A model generated the notes under the pieces. It was not told the origin of the DNA and made no database searches. It was given only the letters and a program-made list of their open reading frames with translations. Source: Herbaspirillum sp. ASV7 (GTDB lineage: Bacteria > Pseudomonadota > Gammaproteobacteria > Burkholderiales > Burkholderiaceae_D). Taken from it: a stretch of DNA of 38,012 nt. The stretch is taken from contig NZ_JAELUH010000053.1 of the NCBI RefSeq assembly GCF_016429215.1, positions 1 through 38,012 of the forward strand. The letters run 5' to 3'. The position numbers were made by a program, and so were the translations under genes. This document shows, piece by piece, positions 29,583-36,633 of the stretch (position 1 is its first letter; each line of letters begins with the position of its first letter).

Positions 29583-29907
29583 GGGTAGTCTGCACGGAAT
29601 ACTTATGTACGCTCTAGCTTAATACTTATCTTTCTCCGGTCGCAGCGGAGCGCCGGTGGCGGACCGGCAGCCGCTCACTTTTCTTGTCTCGCCAAGAAAA
29701 GTAAGCAAAAGAAGGCGACCGCTGCTGCCTCCGCCCTCCTTCGGAGGGTCCCCGCGTCAGCACCTACCGAGACGGGGAAAATAGATTCGCTTCGCTCAAA
29801 CTATTTTCCTGATCCGTCTCGGTAGGCGCTGACGCGGCGGGGCAGAAGCGGACAGGCAACCGGCTCGCCTTCGGCCTCGCGGGGGCTCCGACTCGCCTTC
29901 GGCTTTG
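29583..29907. repeat. Structured intergenic repeat, copy B
   Basis: Second copy of the element at 18317-18642, same orientation. Stem exchanges relative to copy A keep pairing: T29657-A29663 for G-C, C29764-G29825 for G-C, and G29769-C29820 for A-T. The loop of the first hairpin (GGCGG), the ACTTTTCTTG/CAAGAAAAGT hairpin and the 16-base terminal loop are unchanged. With the REP unit at 29960-30000 it fills most of the 599-bp gap between the UraD-AllC gene's 3' end and the 8-oxoguanine deaminase gene. Both neighbours are read on the minus strand, like those of copy A. Confidence 0.85.
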
Positions 29908-29959
29908 TCGGGCCTTCCTTTACCTTTGCCTTTGCTTTTTTTTCTTCTCTTTTCTCACT

Positions 29960-30000
29960 CCCGTTCGGACTGAGTAGCGGCAGCGCCGCGTATCGAAGGC
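29960..30000. repeat. Single REP unit after the UraD-AllC gene
   Basis: CCCGTTCGGACTGAGTAG, then a GCGGCAGCGCCGC hairpin, then GTATCGAAGGC. It matches the left unit of the BIME at 23304 and the unit at 36481. It lies 28 bases beyond the stop codon of the fusion gene, a typical REP position in 3' untranslated DNA. Confidence 0.78.
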
Positions 30001-30027
30001 GCGACTTCCTCTAAATCATATAAAAAA

Positions 30028-31791
30028 TTAGTCCTTGCCCTTGAAGCTGCGCAGGAAGTCCAGCAGGATCTGTCCCGATACCTCCGCATCGTCGGCCGTC
30101 ATCGTCTCCAGCGGGTTGTGGCTGATGCCGCCATTGCCGCAGCGCGTAAACAACATGCACACATCCGTCATCCGGGCGATCGCCATGGCGTCATGCCCAG
30201 CACCCGAGGCCAGTTCGAATGGCTTCACGCCAGCACGTTCGGTGGCGGCGCTCAGTTGCTGCATCAGCCAGGGAGCACACGGGGCGGCAGGGGCGGAGAG
30301 GGTCTCTTCCAGCTTGGCGTCAATGCTGCGTCGGCTGCAGATCTCTTCGATCTTGCCCAGGATGTCCTTGACCGCCGCTTCGCGGATGTCGTCGCGGGCA
30401 GCGCGGATGTCCAGGGAGAGCTGGCAGGCGCCGGGGATGACGTTGGTCGAGCCGCGTGGTACCTGCAGCTGGCCGACCGTGCCTACCAGCGCGGCATGCT
30501 GGTCTTGCGCGCAGCGCTGTTCGACGTAGAGGATGATCTCGGCGGCGGCGGCGGCGGCATCGCGGCGCATGTCCATCGGCGTGGTGCCGGCGTGGCTGGC
30601 TACGCCCTTGAGGTCGACCAGGTAGCGCGAGCTGCCGGCAATCGAGGTGACGATGCCTACCGGCAGGTCACGGTTGAGCAGGACCGGGCCTTGTTCGATG
30701 TGGACTTCCACATAGCCCAGGATGTCGGCCGGGTCGCGGGCGATCTGCGGGATGGCAGCCACGTCATGGCCGGCTTGCGTGATGACCTCGCGCATGCTGA
30801 TGCCGTCGCGGTCTTGCAGGTCCAGCAGCTTGGGGTCGAAGTGGCCGGTGACGGCGTTGCTGCCGAGGAAGGTGCTCTTGAAACGCACCCCTTCTTCTTC
30901 CGAGAAGCCGATCACTTCAAAGTGGAAGGGCAGGGTCTCGCCACGTTCGTTGAGGTGCTTGACCACCGCAATGGGCAGCAGGATGCCTTCGCGGCCGTCG
31001 TATTTGCCGCCGTTGCGAACCGTGTCGTAGTGCGATCCGGTCAACAGCGTCCTGGCTTGCGGATCGGTGGAGAGATAACGGCCCACTACGTTGCCGACCG
31101 CATCGATGTGGACGTGCATGCCGGCTTCGCGCATCCAGTGCGCGATCTGGTCGGCGGTGCGGCGGTGGGTCTCGGTGAGGTAGGTGCAGGTGAGGGCGCC
31201 TTCGTCTTCGGAGAGCGCGCCAATCTCTTCGGCCCATTGCATGACGGTGGCGCCCAGCGCGGGGCGGTGGCCGAGCAGGTCGTTCAGGCGCATCTCGGCA
31301 ATGCGGCCGATCTGGCGCAACGCTTCGCGCAGTTCGTCCTCGACCTGGTTGCGCAGGCGGCGGGCGAAAGTGGCGATGATCTGCTGGCGCGTCAGGCCCG
31401 CACCGGTCGGGCCTTTCACCGCCAGGATGAAGGGGAAGCCGAACCTGGCGTTGTAGTCGCCGTTGAGCTGTTGCAGGCGGGCGAATTCCTCCGGGCTGCA
31501 CAGGTTCAGGCCAGCCTTGGCCTGCTCGCCGGTGGATTCGATGGTCAGCTCGCCGGCGATGGCGGCTTTGCCGGCCAGTTCCGGGTGGGCACGGATGAGG
31601 CCCAATTGCTCGGCGCGGCTGGCCTCGGTGACGACCTTTTGCAGGGCCAGCTTCAGGGCAGTCAGATTGCGGAAGGGGCGCTGCCGCGCGGCCCGTTCGG
31701 GGATCCAGGGCGAGTGCTCGTAGATGCCGTGCAGCGCGGCGATGAAGGCGGAGGCTTCCGCTCCGTTCAATTGTTCCAGTGTCGTCGTCAT
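30028..31791 (-). CDS. Fusion of OHCU decarboxylase (UraD) and allantoate amidohydrolase (AllC)
   Basis: The 587-residue protein joins two purine-ring enzymes. Residues 1 to ~170 form a UraD domain, which decarboxylates OHCU to (S)-allantoin: H69 in RAHPELAGKAA, the Glu pair in SPEEF (101-102), and R116 in NARFGFPFI. From ~175 onward is an M20-family amidohydrolase with metal ligands in GSHYDTVRNGGKYDG (H254, D265), EEEGVRF (~299), VEVHIEQGP and ISHNPLE, and GAGHDAMAIA near the end. This half should hydrolyse allantoate to ureidoglycine or ureidoglycolate and ammonia; other N-carbamoyl-amidohydrolases share these motifs, but the UraD partner argues for allantoate. The step between them, allantoinase, is not encoded here. 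No frameshift or stop separates the domains. Confidence 0.93.
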   Translation of the reverse strand: MTTTLEQLNGAEASAFIAALHGIYEHSPWIPERAARQRPFRNLTALKLALQKVVTEASRAEQLGLIRAHPELAGKAAIAGELTIESTGEQAKAGLNLCSPEEFARLQQLNGDYNARFGFPFILAVKGPTGAGLTRQQIIATFARRLRNQVEDELREALRQIGRIAEMRLNDLLGHRPALGATVMQWAEEIGALSEDEGALTCTYLTETHRRTADQIAHWMREAGMHVHIDAVGNVVGRYLSTDPQARTLLTGSHYDTVRNGGKYDGREGILLPIAVVKHLNERGETLPFHFEVIGFSEEEGVRFKSTFLGSNAVTGHFDPKLLDLQDRDGISMREVITQAGHDVAAIPQIARDPADILGYVEVHIEQGPVLLNRDLPVGIVTSIAGSSRYLVDLKGVASHAGTTPMDMRRDAAAAAAEIILYVEQRCAQDQHAALVGTVGQLQVPRGSTNVIPGACQLSLDIRAARDDIREAAVKDILGKIEEICSRRSIDAKLEETLSAPAAPCAPWLMQQLSAATERAGVKPFELASGAGHDAMAIARMTDVCMLFTRCGNGGISHNPLETMTADDAEVSGQILLDFLRSFKGKD

Positions 31792-31860
31792 GTGCTTGCC
31801 GGGCGGTGCGGCCGCCAGCGTCCTCGGTTGTTCGTCGGTGATTCTGTGGGTCGGTGCGCG

Positions 31861-31878
31861 CCTGATCTGAAAATCAGG
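31861..31878. promoter_or_regulatory. Small dyad upstream of the UraD-AllC gene
   Basis: CCTGAT and ATCAGG form a 6-bp dyad around CTGAAA, 70 bases before the start codon. It could be an operator or a small leader hairpin. A separate GC-rich stem (about 31924-31955) lies a little further upstream. Neither has a recognised regulator. Confidence 0.28.
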
Positions 31879-32013
31879 ATTGTCGGTGCCGATTGTTGCG
31901 TACTCTCGTTGCGTTCCAATGTCGCGCCACCCGCCCCGGGCGGGCCGGGCGGCGCATACCAGACTTTAAAACATCTTGGCCCGGATGGCATCACCGCTTT
32001 CATCTGGGCCGTA

Positions 32014-32032
32014 TGTGATTTGGCGTATCACA
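32014..32032. promoter_or_regulatory. TGTGAT/ATCACA dyad after the urate permease gene
   Basis: TGTGAT and ATCACA are separated by 7 bases (TTGGCGT). It lies 12 bases beyond the permease stop and about 220 bp before the UraD-AllC start on the same strand. The half-sites look CRP-like, but the spacing is wrong for CRP (9 rather than 6 bases between TGTGA and TCACA), so another regulator or a chance dyad is more likely. Confidence 0.25.
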
Positions 32033-32044
32033 CCGGCAACTCGC

Positions 32045-33439
32045 TCAATGGTCCGAGCTTTGCGCGGCGGCCACGGCGTAGCGGGACACGTCTTCCTCGC
32101 TGCCCCGGCCGTTGAAGAACAGGTTCAGGCCCACCGCCATGGCCGAGGCCAGCAGGATGCCGCTGTGGAAGATGGTGCCCAGCAGGTGCGGCATCTTGTC
32201 GAAGAAGGTGGGGGCGACGATGGGGATCATGCCCACGCCGATGCTGATGGCCACGATGAAGAGGTTGTTGCGGTTGCCGTGGAAATCCACCTTGGAGAGG
32301 ATCTTGATGCCGGTGGCGGCCACCATGCCGAACATCACGATGCCGGCGCCGCCCAGCACGAACTGCGGGATCGAGGCCGCCACATGCGCCATCTTGGGGA
32401 ACAGGCCAAAGGCGATCAGGATCGCACCGGCGGCCACGCAGACGAAGCGGCTGCGAATGCCCGTCACGCCCACCAGGCCGACGTTCTGCGAGAACGAGGT
32501 GTAGGGGAAGGTGTTGAAGAGACCGCCGATCACCGTGCCCAGGCCATCCACGCGCAGGCCGCTGGCCAGGGTGCGGTCATCGATCTTGCGACCGACGATG
32601 TCGCCCAGGGCCATGAACATGCCGGTCGATTCGATCATGGTCACGATCATCACCAGGCACATGCTGATGATGGAGGCCGGGTCGAATTGCGGCAGGCCGT
32701 AGTGGAAGGGCTGGATGAAGGCGAACCACTGCGCCGCATCCAGGCCGTCGAAACTGATCTTGCCCAGCCCGAAGGCGATCACGAAGCCCACTACCATGCC
32801 CATCAACACCGAGATGTTGGAGATGAAACCCCGCGTGTACTTGGTGATCAGCAGGATGGACACCAGCACGATGGCGGCAATGGACAGCGACAGCGGCGAG
32901 CCGTAGTCTGGATTGGGCACCTTCACGAAGGCGCCGTCCACCAGCTTGCCGATCACCGGCTGGCCACCGGCGGCCCAGTTGATGCCCACGCCCATGAGCG
33001 AGACCCCGATCACCGTGATGACGGTGCCGGTGACCACCGGCGGGAAGTAGCGCATGAGCTTGCTCATGTAGGGCGAGGCCAGGATACAAAAAACGCCGGA
33101 TGCAATCACGGCGCCATAGATGTGGAGGATGTTCAGCGAGGGGTTGTTGGCCATGGCCACCATCGGCCCCACGGCGGCGAAGGTGACGCCCATCATGACG
33201 GGCATGCGGATGCCGAATTTCCAGATGCCGGCACTCTGGATGATGGTGACCAGGCCGCAGCAGAACAGGTCGGCGCTGATCAGGTAGGCAATCTCGGACT
33301 TGGGCAGGTTCAGGGCGCCGCCGATGATGAGGGGCACGGCGATGGCGCCGGCGTACATCACCAGCACGTGCTGCATGCCCAGTGCAAAGAGCTTGAATAC
33401 GGGCAGGCGTTCATCCACCGGATGGCTTGGGGTTTGCAT
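32045..33439 (-). CDS. NCS2-family xanthine/urate permease
   Basis: The 464-residue protein belongs to the NAT/NCS2 (UraA/UapA-type) nucleobase:proton symporters, a different family from the AzgA-type permease at 16686. It opens with the family's LGMQHVLVMYAGAIAVPLIIGG. The NAT signature region appears as SQNVGLVGVTGIRSRFV, followed by AHVAASIPQFVLGGAGIVMFG. The motif sequence favours oxidised purines (xanthine, urate) over uracil, but which one cannot be decided from sequence alone. The start at 33439 has AGGAGACAAGCC in front of the ATG; the open frame reaches further upstream without support. Placed between a LysR gene and UraD-AllC, it probably imports urate for PuuD. Confidence 0.92.
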   Translation of the reverse strand: MQTPSHPVDERLPVFKLFALGMQHVLVMYAGAIAVPLIIGGALNLPKSEIAYLISADLFCCGLVTIIQSAGIWKFGIRMPVMMGVTFAAVGPMVAMANNPSLNILHIYGAVIASGVFCILASPYMSKLMRYFPPVVTGTVITVIGVSLMGVGINWAAGGQPVIGKLVDGAFVKVPNPDYGSPLSLSIAAIVLVSILLITKYTRGFISNISVLMGMVVGFVIAFGLGKISFDGLDAAQWFAFIQPFHYGLPQFDPASIISMCLVMIVTMIESTGMFMALGDIVGRKIDDRTLASGLRVDGLGTVIGGLFNTFPYTSFSQNVGLVGVTGIRSRFVCVAAGAILIAFGLFPKMAHVAASIPQFVLGGAGIVMFGMVAATGIKILSKVDFHGNRNNLFIVAISIGVGMIPIVAPTFFDKMPHLLGTIFHSGILLASAMAVGLNLFFNGRGSEEDVSRYAVAAAQSSDH

Positions 33440-33690
33440 GGCTTGTCTCCTAGTATTTTTTATGAAGGAACCTGACATGTGACCGCGCCCTTGATCCCGT
33501 CGGGTGGCAGGCGTGCCTTGTCGCTTGAGTGGTGGTTCCGGCTCAGCACCGTGTTCCGCTTCTGGAGGCGGATACCGGCCTGATGCTGGCGATACTAATG
33601 CAATCCGGGTGGTGCGATATATAAGGGGCCGCATACCGCTTGGCGAGTCCCGGATATAAGCAAACCGCCCCCGACCATGGCCGGCGCGGC

Positions 33691-34635
33691 CTAGCTGCGC
33701 ACCTGGGCGATCAGCTTGGCCGCCGCGCTGACCTGGGCGCGCAGCCACTTGTGCTCGGTGGCCTGGTGCACCCGCTCGTGCCAGAGCTGGTAGAAGCGCA
33801 GCGGCGGGAACTTGATAGGCACCGTATAACTTTTCAGGGCCAGCAGCTTTTCATAGAAGCTGGCGAACTGCTGGCCGGCGGTGAGCACCAGGTCGGTCTG
33901 CGAGACCATGTAGGGCAGCATGCGGAAATGCGCCGATTCCACCACCACGTTGCGATGCAGGTTCTGCTTTTCGAGGAAGGTGTCGATGGTGCCGTGGTAG
34001 CCGGGGAGGATCTGTGAGGGTGCGGCATGCGGTAGCGACAGGTAGTCCTCGATGCTCATGGCATCGCGCGCGGTGCGCTTGGCGTAGGCGCAATCGGCGC
34101 GCATGAGGCAGACGATGGGGTCGTCGAAGAGCTTGGACAGATGCAGGTGCGCCGGCGGCTCGTCCCAGTTGGCGATCACCAAGTCTAGCTCGCCGTCCGA
34201 GAGCAGGCGCACGTAGTCGGTGTCCGGCCCCAGGGCGTGGATGACGATGCGGCTCCTGGGCGACTCCCGTCGCAGTCGCGCGATCACCTCGGTGAAGAAG
34301 GGCGTGTTCATGTAGTCGGGCGCGGCGATGTGGAAGGTGCGCTCTTCGTCCTGCGGCACGAAGGCGGTCTTGGGCACGAACAGGCGCTCGGTCTCGTCGA
34401 GGATGCGCTTGGCCGGTTTCAGCAGGCTCTCGCCATGCTGGGTCGGCACCATGCCGCGTGCGCCGCGTACCAGCAGCGGGTCGCCGGTGAGTTCACGGAG
34501 CTTGCGCAGCGAGGCCGAGATCGAGGGCTGGGGCTGGTTCAGCTTCAGGGCCACGCGCGAGACATTCTTTTCGCACAGCAACAGGTAAAGGATACGGATG
34601 AGGTGGATGTCGAGATGGTCTGGCAGCCTGGACAT
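33691..34635 (-). CDS. LysR-family regulator of the urate genes
   Basis: The 314-residue protein has an N-terminal LysR helix-turn-helix (about residues 8-65: HLIRILYLLLCEKNVSRVA, with QPQPSISASLRKLRELTGDPLLVRG) and a substrate-binding-like domain (FHIAAPDYMNTPFF onward). The RLPDHLDIHLIRIL start and the effector segment resemble the NodD/NahR-like subgroup that activates catabolic genes. It lies 251 bp upstream of the permease on the same strand and divergent from puuD across 552 bp containing a strong dyad. It is the likely regulator of urate uptake and oxidation, with urate or an early product as effector by inference. Confidence 0.9.
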   Translation of the reverse strand: MSRLPDHLDIHLIRILYLLLCEKNVSRVALKLNQPQPSISASLRKLRELTGDPLLVRGARGMVPTQHGESLLKPAKRILDETERLFVPKTAFVPQDEERTFHIAAPDYMNTPFFTEVIARLRRESPRSRIVIHALGPDTDYVRLLSDGELDLVIANWDEPPAHLHLSKLFDDPIVCLMRADCAYAKRTARDAMSIEDYLSLPHAAPSQILPGYHGTIDTFLEKQNLHRNVVVESAHFRMLPYMVSQTDLVLTAGQQFASFYEKLLALKSYTVPIKFPPLRFYQLWHERVHQATEHKWLRAQVSAAAKLIAQVRS

Positions 34636-35187
34636 GGGGATGTCTCCGGGGTCTTCGTTCTAGCAGGGCAGGTGACGGTTTTTCGTTCACTCTGGGGTGC
34701 CTGGCATCGGGGCAGGCACTTTATCGTTTTAATTAACCGGGACCGGCGCGTGGACGGGGTCTGGCATGAAGCGAGCGCAAGCGTCCCACATTCAGGGGGC
34801 ATTTTTGTATATGGACATTCGTATGTCAAATATACGTTGCTAACCATGTTTTGGGCGGCCCCCGCGTTTATCGTTCGTGCAACCGGTACCAGCCAGCCAT
34901 TGCCAGCCTCACGAGGGCAGCGCCGCAGGGCAGGCCGGTGATAACAGATGGCAGCAGCCATCGGGTCGTAGCGGCAGCGACGACCAGGAGACAAGAGGGG
35001 GCGATGCGCACCGTATCGCCTCGGCTCGGCTTCCTGGCGCGCGGGAAGCCTTCACTCCACTCATCCAGCAGTTTCCATGTGGCATGCATGGCGGGGGAAG
35101 ACTTTCATGGCGGCCCATTCCTGAGGCAATGCCTCGCCTGTCCGGAGTAAGTCGCGGTGGCGGACAGCAATCCTGCGTGGGGAAGAC
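34636..35187. other. Divergent control region between lysR and puuD
   Basis: This 552-bp gap has no convincing gene. Open frames such as 34851-35150 lack a ribosome site and family character. It holds the dyad at 34807-34835 and an AT-rich patch around 34720-34735 (TCGTTTTAATTAACC). No clear puuD promoter was found; the immediate puuD leader has GGGGAAGAC before the ATG. The length is unusual for a simple divergent pair. Confidence 0.5.
34807..34835. promoter_or_regulatory. Dyad operator between lysR and puuD
   Basis: GTATAT-G-GACAT and ATGTC-AA-ATATAC form an interrupted inverted repeat around TCGT. The inner 14 bases, GACATTCGTATGTC, are a perfect dyad. On the minus strand the site contains TTGACA (34829-34824) with AAAAAT 17 bases on, a possible lysR promoter. 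A regulator bound here would therefore act on lysR itself and perhaps on puuD, about 350 bp away. The divergent LysR protein is the likely binder. Confidence 0.5.
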
Positions 35188-36453
35188 ATGGAAGCACTCT
35201 TGGTTTCGTATGGCCTGGAATGGGCCAATCTGTTGGTTCGCTGGTTGCACCTGATCACCGGTATCGCCTGGATCGGCGCATCCTTTTACTTTGTCTGGCT
35301 GGACAACTCCATTCGTCCGCCCAAGCCCGGTAGCGACCTGGCGAAAAAGGGCGTCTCCGGCGAGCTGTGGGCGGTGCACGGCGGCGGTTTCTACAATCCC
35401 CAGAAATACCTGGTGGCCCCGGCCGAACTGCCGGAAGAACTGCACTGGTTCAAGTGGGAAGCCTATGCCACCTGGATCACCGGTATCGCCATGTTGTTCA
35501 TCGTCTATTACTTCAACGCCTCGGCGATGATGGTGGACAAGTCGGTGGCCAACCTCAGCGGCATCGAAGCCGTGGGCGTGGGCATCGGCACCCTGGTGGC
35601 CGGCTGGATCGTCTATGACCTGCTGTGCCGTTCACCGCTGGGCAAGCGCGAGGGCTTGCTGGGTCTGGTGATGTTCGTCTTCATCGTGGCCGTGGCCTTC
35701 ATGCTCACGCACCTGCTCTCGGGCCGCGCCGCCTACATCCACGTGGGCGCCATGATCGGCACCATCATGGTGGGCAACGTGCTGATGGTGATCATCCCCG
35801 GCCAGCGCAAGCTGGTGGAGGCGATGAAAGCCGGCCGTGCGCCGGATCCCATCCACGGTCGTCGTGGCAAGCAGCGCAGCGTGCACAACAACTATTTCAC
35901 GCTGCCCATCCTGTTCATCATGATCAGCAACCACTATGCGATGACCTATACCCATGCGTATAGCTGGCTGGTGTTGGCGGCCATCATGGCTGCGGGCGTG
36001 TTGATCCGCCACTTCTTCAACCTGCGTCACAAGGGCCAGGTGTCGGTGGGCTATCCGATTGCTGGCGTGATCCTGCTGCTGGCGGTGGCCGTCGCCATCG
36101 CACCGCGTCCGGTGGCACCGGTGGTGCCGGTGGCGGCAGCGGCCGTCCCGGCGGGTGCTTCGGCGCAAGCCAGCGCACCGGCGGCTGCAGCAGCTGCTCC
36201 CGACTTCACCCGCATCCAGGCCATCATCACCCAGCGCTGCGCCACCTGCCACTCGGACAAGCCGACCCAGGCCGGCTTCGCCACCGCCCCGGCCGGCATG
36301 ATGCTGCAGACTCCGGAACTGATCCACCAGCACGCGGCCAAGGTATTCCAGCGCGCGGTCCAGACCAAGGACATGCCGCTGGCCAACATGACCCAGATGA
36401 CCGATGAGGAACGCGCCGAAGTGGCGGCCTGGTTCCAGGCCGGCGCCAAGTAA
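35188..36453 (+). CDS. puuD: Membrane-bound urate oxidase with C-terminal cytochrome c domain
   Basis: PuuD oxidises urate to 5-hydroxyisourate in the inner membrane and passes electrons to the respiratory chain rather than to oxygen directly. The 421-residue protein has about eight to nine membrane segments (LLVRWLHLITGIAWIGASFY first, HAYSWLVLAAIMAAGVLI near the end of that part), with conserved histidines such as WLHLITG and AVHGGGFYNPQKY. A roughly 45-residue Ala/Pro/Val-rich linker leads to a cytochrome c domain with haem motif CATCH at 351-355 and a likely axial Met in MPLANMTQM. Both parts are complete. It is preceded by GGGGAAGAC. It replaces the soluble cofactor-free uricase, which was not seen. 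Confidence 0.94.
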   Translation: MEALLVSYGLEWANLLVRWLHLITGIAWIGASFYFVWLDNSIRPPKPGSDLAKKGVSGELWAVHGGGFYNPQKYLVAPAELPEELHWFKWEAYATWITGIAMLFIVYYFNASAMMVDKSVANLSGIEAVGVGIGTLVAGWIVYDLLCRSPLGKREGLLGLVMFVFIVAVAFMLTHLLSGRAAYIHVGAMIGTIMVGNVLMVIIPGQRKLVEAMKAGRAPDPIHGRRGKQRSVHNNYFTLPILFIMISNHYAMTYTHAYSWLVLAAIMAAGVLIRHFFNLRHKGQVSVGYPIAGVILLLAVAVAIAPRPVAPVVPVAAAAVPAGASAQASAPAAAAAAPDFTRIQAIITQRCATCHSDKPTQAGFATAPAGMMLQTPELIHQHAAKVFQRAVQTKDMPLANMTQMTDEERAEVAAWFQAGAK

Positions 36454-36480
36454 GCAACCTGGTCGTTGCGCACCCAGCTA

Positions 36481-36571
36481 CCGTTCGGACTGAGTAGGCC
36501 CTTCAGGGCCGTATCGAAGACTCGCTTGCACTTGTCGGTGCGCCCCTTCGATAGGCTCGGGACGAGCGGTA
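36481..36571. repeat. REP pair between puuD and the ammonia-lyase gene
   Basis: The left unit, CCGTTCGGACTGAGTAGG with a GGCCCTTCAGGGCC hairpin and GTATCGAAG (36481-36518), matches the units at 23304 and 29960. The right unit, CCCCTTCGATAGGCTCGGG followed by ACGAGCGG (36543-36570), is a diverged inverted partner of the broad Proteobacterial REP type. Between it and the next gene, CTCGCGA/TCGCGAG (36592-36612) forms a small hairpin 21 bases before the ATG. Confidence 0.75.
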
Positions 36572-36633
36572 GAAGTTGATTCAGGGACATGCTCGCGACC
36601 AGAGATCGCGAGATCTTCATAGACAGGACACAT

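Noticed and set aside
32014..32032. A CRP binding site
   Set aside because: The half-sites TGTGA and TCACA are present but are separated by 9 bases instead of 6, which CRP does not tolerate well.
30118..32115. A 665-codon plus-strand frame opposite the UraD-AllC gene
   Set aside because: Antisense shadow; it crosses the whole fusion gene and its promoter, with no recognisable domain.
31976..33475. A 499-codon His/Asp/Gly-rich frame opposite the NCS2 permease
   Set aside because: Composition typical of antisense to a hydrophobic protein; no ribosome site or motif.
34851..35150. A 99-codon frame in the lysR-puuD gap
   Set aside because: No ribosome site, no domain and unremarkable composition; the region is better explained as control DNA.
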